Source: JBOGGN01 sp050744165
GTDB taxonomy: Bacteria > Actinomycetota > Acidimicrobiia > Acidimicrobiales > Palsa-688
Reading direction: 5' to 3'
DNA length: 17,544 nucleotides
NCBI GenBank assembly: GCA_050744165.1
Contig: JBOGGN010000459.1
Span: forward strand, 1 to 17,544
Shown: one piece after another, positions 1 through 7,403 of the stretch
How the letters are laid out: the number at the start of each line of letters is the position of its first letter
Position numbering within the stretch: the first letter of the stretch is position 1
Notes under the pieces: generated by a model
Seen by the model: the letters and a program-made list of their open reading frames with translations, nothing else
The model's database searches: none
What the model was told of the DNA's origin: nothing
Position numbers and translations under genes: made by a program

Positions 1-3000
1 GAGCTCTGCAGGGCCGGGTTGGCAGGGTTGCCGACCAGGTAGCTGTCGCCGTCCCACAAGAAGCCCTCCTGGGACAGGTAGCTTCCGGTGGCCCCGCCGG
101 TCTGCCCGGAGGCGTCGCCGGTGTCGATCTCCTGCACCCGGCCGGCGGCGTCGATCGACCCGTACAGGCTGCGATGGCAGGCGCTGCTGCCGCTGCCGGC
201 GCTGCAGCCTGCATACGGGGCGGTCTGGCCGGTCACCGACCACGGGCCTTCGTCGACGGTGACGTAGTCGGCGGCGTCGTTGTAGCCGACGACAGTGACC
301 GAACCGGGAGAGACGGCCGCCGGCACCGCCCCGGTGGGTAGGGGGTTTTGCATGGAGACATTCGCCTGGGCGTCCACCATGGCCTGCACCCGGTTCGGGG
401 CGGCGGCTCCGGGGAGGGCGGCCCCCGACGTGTAGGCGAAGGTGGTCCAGTTGGTGTTGCCGTCGGAGACCGCGCACAGCTGCCCGGTGGCAGCGCCGCA
501 CGCCGTCGGCGGGTTCGGTTGGGTGTAGCCGCTGTACGAGACGCCCTGGTACGAGTACTGCTCGATGCTGCCGTCAGGGTTGGTGACCGCCACCAGGTAC
601 GCCACGTTGTTCACGGTGACGGTGGTGTAGGTGGTGGTCCGCCCGGCGGTGTCGACCATCGTCACCTTGCCGGTGCCGTAGGAGAACGTCACGGCTCGAC
701 ACCCCGTGGCCGGGCAGGCGGCCGGATCGTAGGCCTTGGTCAGGTTCCCCAGGTTCAAGTTCATGCCCGGCGTCACCGGCTGGCCTGCGGTCGTGCTTTG
801 ATAGACGAGGCGGATCTGGTTGCCGGCCCGGTCGACGACGGCCAGCAGTTGGCCGTCGGGGGAGAACTCTTGGCGCAGCCCGCTCGCGTCGACCAGCGCG
901 AAGCCGGCGGTGACGGCCGCGGCGCCGTTGTGCGTCGCCTCGTCGCAGGCGGTGGCGCCGGCCCCCAACGCCACGTACCGGTACAGGGTGGCGTTCAAAC
1001 CGGGGGGAGCCTTATAGGTGGCGTCCACGCAAAGCAGGCCGCCGACGTAGGGTGAACTGCCGCTGGTGGGCAGACCGATCGACATCGGCGCCAGCAGGGA
1101 GGCCAACTCACCCGAGACGGTGCCGCCCGGGTAGGAGACCGCGACTGCGGTCAGCGGTGACGGCGATCCCGGCGCCGCCGACGCCTTCAACGTGAACACC
1201 TGGCGCGTCCCGGTGTCATCCACCAAGGTGACCGCCAACGGTGCCAGGGTCACCTCATCGGCCGGCGGGACGGCCAGCGCGGTCGCCCCCGCCGAGTCTC
1301 CGCCGGTGTTCACCACGCTCAGCTGCCAGCCGGCGCCCAGCTCGCCGCCCGCCCCGGCGACGGGGGCCGCCAAGTCCTGGCTGTTGTACACCCGGCGGGG
1401 CTGCAACCCAAGCGTCCCGGTGGCTTGCACCGCCGTGGAGTCGTTCTCGTCGAAGACCAAGTTTCCGTTGGCCACGTTGACCGCCGCCGTTCCCTGCGAA
1501 CCGGCGTTGTGGGAGGCGTAGCTCCACCACGCCTGCGACCCCAACCCGGTGTCACACACCTCGGCTTGGGCGGTGACGGGCGCCGACGAGCCGTACGCGG
1601 TGCCGGTCGAGTTCTCCGCCAAGGCCGTCAAGGTCTCCGCCTGGCATTGCGCGCTGGCCTGATCGGCCACCGCCTGAAACTGGAACAAGACGATGCCGTT
1701 GTTGCCGGCGATGTTCAGACCGGATACGACGACCTTGGAGGCCGACACATCGCAGGTCACCGCGCCCGTACACAGCGTGGCCCCACCTGGGTACACCGTG
1801 GGTATCGAGCCGGCCGCGGTCATTCCCGCCGGCAGGGTCTCGGTCACCGTCACATTAGACATGGACGTCGACGACACGTTGCCGGCCGCCACCGCGACGG
1901 TCACCGGCGACCCCTGGATGTAGACCGGCGGCGACGGAGCGTTCAGCAAGAACTGCGTCAAGGTCGGCACCGACCACGTGTAGGTCCAGGTTTGCGGCCA
2001 CAACGCGCTGCCCTGCCCGCCCAGGACCACCATTTGGCTGGCCTTGGTGTCAAAGGCCATGGCTTGCAGGCTCGTTCCCGGCGGTGAGGCCACCCCGTCG
2101 GCCTGCAGCCACGTCGAGCCGGTCCACACCCAGGTGTCGTTCATCGACGCACCGGTGTTGTTCATCCCGCCGAACATCACCACGCCGCCAGAGGAGCCGC
2201 CGGCGTTCGGGTCGAAAGCCACCCGGTACAGGTACCGCCCCGGCGGTGAAACCGCCGGCTTCTGCTGGGTCCACGAGGACCCGTTGAACGTCCACGTGTC
2301 GGCCAACGCCACGCACGTCGGGCAAGTCGAACCGCCGAACATCAACAGCTGCCCCGTCGCCGGGTCATAACCCAACTGGTCGTCCACCCGTTCCCCCGGG
2401 CCCGGAACCAGCGTCCCCAAGTTCGTCCACGTGTCCGTCGACGACTTGTACTCCCACACATCCGAATCGAACGTTCTCGTCGTGCTTGTGGCCGCCCCCC
2501 CGTACAACACGCTTTGGCCGATCGCCCCGTCATAGGCCATGCCCCCATAGGCCCTCGCCGACGGCGCCTGCGCCGGGTTCTGCTGCGTCCAACTCGTCCC
2601 GTTCCACGTCCAAGTATCCGACAGGGCATTCCACGCGGCGTCGCGACCCCCGAACAACACCACCTCCTTTGCGCTCGCGTCGTACGACATGTACGCCCCC
2701 GCCCTCGCCGGCGGTGACCCCGTCGTAGTCGCATTCGCCCACGTCGAACCGTTCCACACCCATGTTTCATTCGACTGGTAGTACACCCCGTTGTACAAGT
2801 ATGAGCCCCCGAAGAGCACCACCTGACTGGTCGCCGCGTCGTACACCGCGGTGGCATCCCACGCCGCAGGGATATCCGCGGTCGACGACTGCAACACCCA
2901 GTCCGGCGCCGCGTACTCACCCGACACCGTCGCCGGCGCCGCCACCTTCGGGCTGGCAACACTCGAAGGCGCCATAGCGGCCGACGCCGCAGGCCACCAC

Positions 3001-3416
3001 GGCTGGGTCTGCGCCGAACGCTCTGTCGGTGACGCCGGGCAGACCTGCTGACCCGACTTCGGGACAGATAAACCAGGAATCTTCGACGCCACCAGAAGTG
3101 AATCATCGCAAGCCGGCGTCGGCGCCGCGGATGGCCCTGCCGACACCGGACGCGTCGTCGCCTTCGGAGCCGACAACTTGACCGAGTGCTCCTGCGGCCG
3201 CGCCGACTTCGGCGCAGGCTTCGGCACCGGCGGCTTCGGCACCGGCGGCTTCGCTTGCGTGCCGCTCAGCGTCCCCCCGGCCGCAGCCGCCTCCGGGACG
3301 GCCACAAGTACCCCGGCGGCAACCAGTCCCAGCACCGTCGCCGCAATGCCGGCACGCCGAAGCGCGGCGGCAACCTTTCTCCGTGCGACACGATGAACCG
3401 CGCTTCGGATCGACAT
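1..3416 (-). CDS. Secreted kelch-repeat / DUF11-like / Rhs (YD-repeat) family protein, C-terminus outside window
   Basis: Reading the minus strand from ATG at 3416 gives 1138 codons without a stop, continuing past position 1. A Shine-Dalgarno sequence AAAGGTGG (3423-3430) lies 6 nt before the ATG. Residues 1-46 look like a signal peptide: Arg-rich start, hydrophobic stretch from about 23 to 40, then PEAAAA. A Pro/Lys linker (56-70) follows. Residues about 186-481 hold six kelch-like units, each with a VVLFGG-type strand and a DTWTWNGTSW-type strand, predicting a beta-propeller. Residues about 486-620 resemble a DUF11 beta-sandwich (VTVTETLPAGM). From about 640 the protein looks like the N-terminal part of Rhs proteins: VNVANGNLVF, GAGWQLS (694-700), RQEFSPDGQLLAVVDRAGN (848-866) and NPDGSIEQYSY (947-956). 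Rhs proteins form shells that often enclose a C-terminal toxin; no toxin is visible because that end is missing. The domain calls are from motif reading. The frame itself is certain. Confidence 0.85.
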   Translation of the reverse strand, partial: MSIRSAVHRVARRKVAAALRRAGIAATVLGLVAAGVLVAVPEAAAAGGTLSGTQAKPPVPKPPVPKPAPKSARPQEHSVKLSAPKATTRPVSAGPSAAPTPACDDSLLVASKIPGLSVPKSGQQVCPASPTERSAQTQPWWPAASAAMAPSSVASPKVAAPATVSGEYAAPDWVLQSSTADIPAAWDATAVYDAATSQVVLFGGSYLYNGVYYQSNETWVWNGSTWANATTTGSPPARAGAYMSYDASAKEVVLFGGRDAAWNALSDTWTWNGTSWTQQNPAQAPSARAYGGMAYDGAIGQSVLYGGAATSTTRTFDSDVWEYKSSTDTWTNLGTLVPGPGERVDDQLGYDPATGQLLMFGGSTCPTCVALADTWTFNGSSWTQQKPAVSPPGRYLYRVAFDPNAGGSSGGVVMFGGMNNTGASMNDTWVWTGSTWLQADGVASPPGTSLQAMAFDTKASQMVVLGGQGSALWPQTWTYTWSVPTLTQFLLNAPSPPVYIQGSPVTVAVAAGNVSSTSMSNVTVTETLPAGMTAAGSIPTVYPGGATLCTGAVTCDVSASKVVVSGLNIAGNNGIVLFQFQAVADQASAQCQAETLTALAENSTGTAYGSSAPVTAQAEVCDTGLGSQAWWSYASHNAGSQGTAAVNVANGNLVFDENDSTAVQATGTLGLQPRRVYNSQDLAAPVAGAGGELGAGWQLSVVNTGGDSAGATALAVPPADEVTLAPLAVTLVDDTGTRQVFTLKASAAPGSPSPLTAVAVSYPGGTVSGELASLLAPMSIGLPTSGSSPYVGGLLCVDATYKAPPGLNATLYRYVALGAGATACDEATHNGAAAVTAGFALVDASGLRQEFSPDGQLLAVVDRAGNQIRLVYQSTTAGQPVTPGMNLNLGNLTKAYDPAACPATGCRAVTFSYGTGKVTMVDTAGRTTTYTTVTVNNVAYLVAVTNPDGSIEQYSYQGVSYSGYTQPNPPTACGAATGQLCAVSDGNTNWTTFAYTSGAALPGAAAPNRVQAMVDAQANVSMQNPLPTGAVPAAVSPGSVTVVGYNDAADYVTVDEGPWSVTGQTAPYAGCSAGSGSSACHRSLYGSIDAAGRVQEIDTGDASGQTGGATGSYLSQEGFLWDGDSYLVGNPANPALQS

Positions 3417-3422
3417 GTCCGG

Positions 3423-3430
3423 CCACCTTT
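3423..3430 (-). promoter_or_regulatory. Ribosome binding site of the kelch/Rhs gene
   Basis: On the minus strand AAAGGTGG sits 6 nt upstream of the ATG at 3416. It is the best Shine-Dalgarno match near the beginning of the frame and supports this start, which also places the signal peptide at the extreme N-terminus. Confidence 0.6.
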
Positions 3431-3620
3431 CAAACACCCGCGGCCGCACCGAACACGAAAACGACCACACGGCCTGCCCACCCTGACCCTCCGGTCAGAA
3501 ACAAGCCAAAGGGTGCACTCTCGCCGAACAAGAAGCAAGAATCATTTCTCGTATCGCCCAAACGGACTAGTCACAAGCCTGAACAACCCTGTATTCTTGC
3601 GCCCACAACTATTAAGACAA

Positions 3621-3638
3621 TCTCGCGCACCCGCGAGA
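3621..3638. repeat. Perfect 7-bp inverted repeat upstream of the kelch/Rhs gene
   Basis: TCTCGCG, CACC, CGCGAGA: a perfect 7-bp stem with a 4-nt loop, about 205 bp upstream of the ATG at 3416 and inside AT-rich DNA. It could be a regulator binding site or a short hairpin. Only ATTTG follows on the plus strand, so it is a poor intrinsic terminator. Confidence 0.45.
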
Positions 3639-3783
3639 ATTTGAGTCGTTCACCGATGGAACCGAGGAGCCGACGGGCCAGCCGCCCCTATCCGGAAAAC
3701 TGCAGCCATAGTGGTCGACCGCCCGGCCTACCACTGGCCCACTCGATAACTGCGCCGCAGGGCCCAAGTCTTAGCGTCCTATA

Positions 3784-3805
3784 TCCGGCGAAGCCGGACC
3801 TTTTC
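3784..3805 (+). terminator. Terminator-like hairpin in the gene-free region
   Basis: TCCGGC, GAA, GCCGGA (3784-3798) forms a perfect 6-bp stem with a 3-nt loop, followed by CCTTTTC. This looks like a weak rho-independent terminator on the plus strand, but no plus-strand gene lies upstream within the gap. It may end an unrecognised small RNA, or be chance in GC-rich DNA. Confidence 0.3.
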
Positions 3806-3967
3806 ACTGCCCGATAAAGTGCCCGGCCGTTTGTCATCTGGTGGTTGCCAACGAACGGTCGGGTGTGGCGGGTGACGGTCTTGGGGTCTGCGGCCCCGGT
3901 CAAGGCCACGCCCGGTGTTCGTGCCACACCGCCCGGGGATGGCGCCGGGCACCGAAATCCTAACCGG

Positions 3968-4003
3968 CTCCGCGGAGTAACGGTCCTACTGTGGTAGTAG
4001 ACT
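3968..4003 (+). promoter_or_regulatory. Candidate leaderless promoter and operator of the toxin-antitoxin operon
   Basis: TAGACT (3998-4003) fits an actinobacterial -10 box and ends 6 nt before the antitoxin ATG at 4010, so transcription would start at or next to the ATG. No Shine-Dalgarno sequence precedes that ATG, which agrees with a leaderless transcript. An inverted repeat CTACT, GTGGT, AGTAG (3986-4000) overlaps the -10, and a 10-bp palindrome CTCCGCGGAG lies at 3968-3977. Ribbon-helix-helix antitoxins commonly repress their own promoter by binding such sites. The -35 is unclear. Confidence 0.45.
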
Positions 4004-4009
4004 TGATAT

Positions 4010-4279
4010 ATGCCGCGTGGGAACCCGTCACCCAAGGTCGCGATCACGGTTGATCCGGACGTGTATGACCAGGTGGTCGCCACCGCCGCAGCCGAGGGCC
4101 TCAGCGTGTCCGCGTGGATGACCGAGGCGGCCCGCAGCGCTTTGCTTGTCAGAGAGGGCTTGCGGGCGGTCGCCGAATGGGAAGACGAGAACGGCCATCT
4201 GACTGACGACGAGATGGCAGAGGCCCGCCAACGAGTGTCCGAGGAGATGGTCCCGTATCCGGGGCGACGCCCAGCATGA
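4010..4279 (+). CDS. Ribbon-helix-helix antitoxin (VapB-like), 89 aa
   Basis: The protein starts with a short basic stretch, then VAITVDPDVYDQVV (about 10-23) and GLSVSAWMTEAAR (30-42), the strand-helix-helix pattern of a ribbon-helix-helix DNA-binding domain at about residues 8-45. The C-terminal half is acidic (EWEDENGHLTDDEMAEAR), as in antitoxin tails that wrap the toxin. Length and layout match antitoxins often found beside PIN toxins in actinobacteria. It should neutralise the downstream toxin and autorepress the operon. The stop overlaps the next start (ATGA), showing translational coupling. The start is chosen because no in-frame alternative lies upstream near a promoter and a -10 box sits 6 nt before it. 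Assignment to the VapB group rests on its partner. Confidence 0.82.
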   Translation: MPRGNPSPKVAITVDPDVYDQVVATAAAEGLSVSAWMTEAARSALLVREGLRAVAEWEDENGHLTDDEMAEARQRVSEEMVPYPGRRPA

Positions 4280-4653
4280 GCGTTGTCTACGACGCCGGGG
4301 TGTTGGTGGCGGCGGATCGCAACGACCGACAGGTGTGGGCTGACCATCGTGCCCTCCTCGAGTTTGGCGTGGTACCGACAACCACCGCCCCCGTCGTTGC
4401 ACAGGTGAGCCGGTCTGCCCGTCAAGTGCAGCTGGGGCGGCTTCTACGCGGTTGCGTCATTGCGCCGTTCGCAGCCGAGGAGGCGCACCAAGTCGGCCGG
4501 CTGCTCGGGGTGTCGGGCACCGCCGACGTTGTCGATGCCCATGTGGTCGTTGCGGCTGCCGCCAGGAATGCAACGGTTTTGACCTCCGACACCGATGATC
4601 TCCGACTGCTGTCTGGCCATCTTGGTGTGCCGATTCGGATCGCGTCCGTCTGA
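4276..4653 (+). CDS. vapC: PIN-domain ribonuclease toxin (VapC-like), 125 aa
   Basis: PIN toxins are Mg2+-dependent endoribonucleases whose active site is a cluster of acidic residues. Here D6 (VVYDAG), D84 and D87 (TADVVDAHVV) and D105/D107/D108 (TSDTDDL) occupy the usual places. The second canonical acidic position, normally Glu in a P..xxEV segment, reads Gln: PVVAQVSR with Q43. As I recall, a subfamily of actinobacterial PIN proteins also has AQV here, so this may be normal rather than a dead enzyme. Length is typical (about 125-140 aa). The start ATG overlaps the antitoxin stop by 4 nt. The RNA target cannot be read from the sequence. Confidence 0.82.
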   Translation: MSVVYDAGVLVAADRNDRQVWADHRALLEFGVVPTTTAPVVAQVSRSARQVQLGRLLRGCVIAPFAAEEAHQVGRLLGVSGTADVVDAHVVVAAAARNATVLTSDTDDLRLLSGHLGVPIRIASV

Positions 4654-4896
4654 GTTGCGACATCCGAGAGGGCATTTGCTGCGGTCCCTATAGGGGGAGC
4701 CAATCGCTTAACGTCGTCGGCTGCCCCGCCGGTGACCGAGTCGCTGCCGGCGATCACGACCAGACGCCAGGCACCGGCCCGGAACCCCCCTGTGGACCCT
4801 CATCGGCCAACCATGTCGGCAGATTGTTGGCAGGAACGGCGTCGGGCCCTCGACGGAGGGGACGAAGGTGCCGCTGACCTGACATGGATGTCTTCG
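4654..4896. other. Gene-free stretch between toxin and tRNA-Glu
   Basis: About 240 bases with no supported gene. A 10-bp palindrome CCCTATAGGG lies at 4686-4695. No T-tract terminator was found for either the toxin gene (plus) or the tRNA (minus), and no duplicate of the tRNA 3' end that would mark an integrated element was seen. Confidence 0.5.
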
Positions 4897-4969
4897 CAGC
4901 CCCAACGGGATTCGAACCCGTGTTTTCACCTTGAGAGGGTGGTGTCCTAGGCCTCTAGACGATGGGGCC
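4897..4969 (-). tRNA. tRNA-Glu (anticodon CTC)
   Basis: The minus strand folds as a 73-nt cloverleaf. The acceptor stem is GGCCCCA with TGGGGCT, the D-arm is GTCT/GGAC with AGAGGCCTA loop, the anticodon loop is CTCTCAA (anticodon CTC), the variable loop is AAAC, and the T-arm is ACGGG-TTCGAAT-CCCGT. The discriminator is G and the 3' CCA is not encoded. The D-arm and T-arm are typical of bacterial tRNA-Glu. Two oddities are a G1-U72 wobble and a C27-A43 mismatch at the top of the anticodon stem. It reads codon GAG, frequent in this GC-rich DNA. Confidence 0.93.
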
Positions 4970-5097
4970 AGAGGTGGCGAAGAAGGAGTGTACCTTCGGA
5001 CCGACTGAGCCCACCTCGGTGATAGCTACGTCCATACTTGAGCCCGTGATCCAGCGATGGCAGACCAGGGCAGACGACGCCACGCTGGCGACTGGCG

Positions 5098-7386
5098 ATG
5101 GTCGGCCGTCAACGTAACCGGGCCAAGGACTGGCTGCACCGCCAAGCAGCCCAAGCAGCCCGAGCGCCGCGCGGCCTGCGAACCGCCGCGCTTGTCCTGG
5201 TCGTAGCCGTAGCCCTCCTCGGCGCCGCCACCCTGACCCTGGTAACAACCGACAGCCCGCGCCGGCCTCCTCCTCCCAAGCACCACATCACCGGCAGCCT
5301 CGCCGCCACCCAGCAGAGTTGCCCCTGGCTGAACAACCAGCTCCCCGTGGCGACCCGGGTGAACGAGCTCCTGAAAGCCATGACCCCCTACGAGGAGGCA
5401 TCCCTCCTCCACCTGCTGTCTGCCAACCCCAGCGGGTCCTCCTACGAGGGGTACATCCCCGCGATTCCGTCGCTGTGCATCCCCGAGATCACCGAGCAGG
5501 ACGGCGCCGCCGGCGTGGCCACCGGGTACACCACCAACGACGCCGCATTTCCCGACGTGACCCAACTTCCCGCCCCGATCGCCGATGCCGCCGCCTTCGA
5601 TCCCGCCCTCGCCCACAGCTACGGGGACGTGATTGGCGCCGAGGACGCGGACAAGGGCATCGGGCTGGCCCTTTCCCCAACCATCAACATCGATCGCTCG
5701 CCCCTCTGGGGACGCTCCTACGAGACGCTCGGGGAGGATCCGTTTCTGACCGCCACCCTGGCGGTGCAACTGGTCCAGGGCATCCAGCAGAACCGGGTGG
5801 TCACTGTGGTCAAGCACTTCGCGGTCTACAACCAGGAAACCAACCGGGCAACCGCCCTCGACGACTCCATCGTTTCCGACCGGGCGATGCACGAGATCTA
5901 CCTGCCGGCGTGGTCGGCGGCGGTGCAGCAGGGCCACGCCGGGGCGGTCATGTGCTCCTACAACCTGATCAACGGCGTGCCCGCCTGCCAAGACGTCAAC
6001 CTGCTCGACACCATCCTCGTCGGGCAATGGCACTTCGCCGGCTTCATACGCTCCGACTGCGGGTCGGTGTATGACCAGGCGGCGACCATGGCGGCCGGCG
6101 TATCGCAGGTGAAGTGCACCCCCCTGTACGACCCCACGCAGGTGGCTCGTGCCGTCGCCGACCGCGAACTGGCCCGCTCGGAGCTCGACGGGCTGGCCAA
6201 GCCCTTGCTCACGGTCCTCTTCCAGTTCGACCTGATCGCCAATCCCCACCCGTTGACCCCCGACCAACTGGCAAGCACGCCGGCACACCGGGCGGTGGCC
6301 GAGCAGACCAACGAGGAAGGCGCCGTCCTGCTGAAGAACAGCGGCGGCGTCCTCCCCCTCGACCTGGCCAACCTGTCGTCGGTCGCTCTGATCGGCCCTC
6401 ATGACGCCACCCCGTCGCCGGCCGGTTTGGGCGCCATGCACGTCCTGGCGTCGGATCCGGTGGACGCCGAGGGTGCCTTCGAACAGGTGCTGGGGCCGAG
6501 GTTGCATTACTACGACGGCGTCAACCCCGCCGTCGCCGCCGACCTGGCGAGACGGTCGCAGGTCGCCATCGTGGTGGTCTACGACGAGGAAGCCGAGCGC
6601 CACGACCGCTCCAGCCTGTCGCTGCCAGGCGATCAGAACACCCTGATCGCCGACGTGGCCGCCGCCAACCCTCGCACGATCGTGGTCCTGGAGACCGGCT
6701 CAGCCGTTCTGATGCCCTGGTTGAAGTCGGTCCCGGCCGTCCTCGAGACCTGGTACCCCGGCGAGACGGCCGGCACGTCGCTGGTTCGGCTGCTCGACGG
6801 CGCCGTTGATCCCAGCGGCAAGCTGCCCGTCACCTTCCCCACCGCCCAGTCCCCCGACGCAATGCCCGACGACACTGCCGCCACCTTCGGCGGGGTCGAC
6901 GGGAAGGTGAACTACAGCGACGGCATCGATGTCGGATACCGCTGGTACGAGGAGAAGGGGGTCCAACCGCTGTTCCCCTTCGGTTTCGGCCTGTCGTACA
7001 CCCAGTTCGCCTTCAGCGGCCTGTCGGCCACTCCCACCAGTTCGGGGGCGATCAACGTCAAGGCCACCGTGGCCAACGTCGGCGCCGTCAAGGGTGCCGA
7101 TGTCGTGCAGTGCTACGTCGGGTTGCCGGCGAGCAGCGGCGAACCGGCCCGCCAGCTGCGGGGCTTCACCCGAGTCACCCTGGCGCCGGGACAGAAGACC
7201 ACGATCAACCTGACGCTCAGCCCCGGCGACCTGGCCACCTACAGCAGCGCTACCGGGTGGAACGTCCCCGCGGGGGCATTCCGCATCTACGCGGGGGATG
7301 GTTCGGACATCGCCAACCTCCCGCTCTCCACCACGGTCGCCCTGCACGGCGCCTCACTGGGGTTCAACTCCGGGCCCGCCAGCTAG
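5098..7386 (+). CDS. Membrane-anchored glycoside hydrolase family 3 (beta-glucosidase/beta-xylosidase type), 762 aa
   Basis: Residues about 29-50 are a single hydrophobic segment after a basic N-terminus (signal anchor or uncleaved signal), placing the enzyme outside the membrane. The GH3 TIM-barrel domain follows, with VVTVVKHFAVYN (234-245; K239, H240), GAVMCSYNLING and the nucleophile region FIRSDCGSVYD, where D320 is the expected catalytic nucleophile. The alpha/beta sandwich domain (about 400-630) carries NEEGAVLLKN and AERHDRSSLSLPG; E500 is the likely acid/base. A C-terminal fibronectin-III-like domain spans about 650-745 (PFGFGLSYTQF at its entry). The order and length match full three-domain GH3 enzymes, which release terminal beta-linked sugars; the exact substrate is unknown. 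No clear Shine-Dalgarno precedes the ATG, so the start is moderately sure. A GtrA gene follows after 17 nt, suggesting co-transcription. Confidence 0.92.
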   Translation: MVGRQRNRAKDWLHRQAAQAARAPRGLRTAALVLVVAVALLGAATLTLVTTDSPRRPPPPKHHITGSLAATQQSCPWLNNQLPVATRVNELLKAMTPYEEASLLHLLSANPSGSSYEGYIPAIPSLCIPEITEQDGAAGVATGYTTNDAAFPDVTQLPAPIADAAAFDPALAHSYGDVIGAEDADKGIGLALSPTINIDRSPLWGRSYETLGEDPFLTATLAVQLVQGIQQNRVVTVVKHFAVYNQETNRATALDDSIVSDRAMHEIYLPAWSAAVQQGHAGAVMCSYNLINGVPACQDVNLLDTILVGQWHFAGFIRSDCGSVYDQAATMAAGVSQVKCTPLYDPTQVARAVADRELARSELDGLAKPLLTVLFQFDLIANPHPLTPDQLASTPAHRAVAEQTNEEGAVLLKNSGGVLPLDLANLSSVALIGPHDATPSPAGLGAMHVLASDPVDAEGAFEQVLGPRLHYYDGVNPAVAADLARRSQVAIVVVYDEEAERHDRSSLSLPGDQNTLIADVAAANPRTIVVLETGSAVLMPWLKSVPAVLETWYPGETAGTSLVRLLDGAVDPSGKLPVTFPTAQSPDAMPDDTAATFGGVDGKVNYSDGIDVGYRWYEEKGVQPLFPFGFGLSYTQFAFSGLSATPTSSGAINVKATVANVGAVKGADVVQCYVGLPASSGEPARQLRGFTRVTLAPGQKTTINLTLSPGDLATYSSATGWNVPAGAFRIYAGDGSDIANLPLSTTVALHGASLGFNSGPAS

Positions 7387-7403
7387 GACAGTAGGTTGAG
7401 CGG

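Larger units (their letters stand above)
3417..4009. other. Gene-free divergent region between the kelch/Rhs gene and the toxin-antitoxin pair
   Basis: No convincing gene was found in these 593 bases. The part from about 3520 to 3660 is visibly richer in A/T than the rest of the window, as expected for promoter DNA of the leftward gene, but I could not fix one -35/-10 pair. Three inverted repeats lie inside (3621-3638, 3784-3798, 3862-3930), and a candidate promoter/operator of the toxin-antitoxin operon is at the right end. A reading frame on the minus strand covers part of it but mostly runs antisense to the toxin-antitoxin genes and shows no family motif. Confidence 0.6.

Noticed and set aside
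348..2370. Several plus-strand reading frames of 65-220 codons
   Set aside because: They lie antisense to the 1138-codon kelch/Rhs frame, are rich in Arg/Pro/Ala/Gly and show no family motif; typical shadows in GC-rich DNA.
2342..3106. Minus-strand frame of 254 codons, very Arg-rich
   Set aside because: Same strand but another frame inside the kelch/Rhs gene; its composition is non-protein-like.
3688..4425. Minus-strand frame of 245 codons covering the gene-free region and antisense to the toxin-antitoxin genes
   Set aside because: Half of it is antisense to two well-supported genes, and the rest shows no recognised motif. I considered a gene remnant around 3790-3900 but could not support it.
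4686..4695. CCCTATAGGG palindrome considered as a terminator or operator
   Set aside because: Too short, no loop, no T-run and no clear gene to control.
5026..6603. Minus-strand frame of 525 codons
   Set aside because: Antisense to the GH3 gene whose catalytic motifs are intact; no family resemblance.
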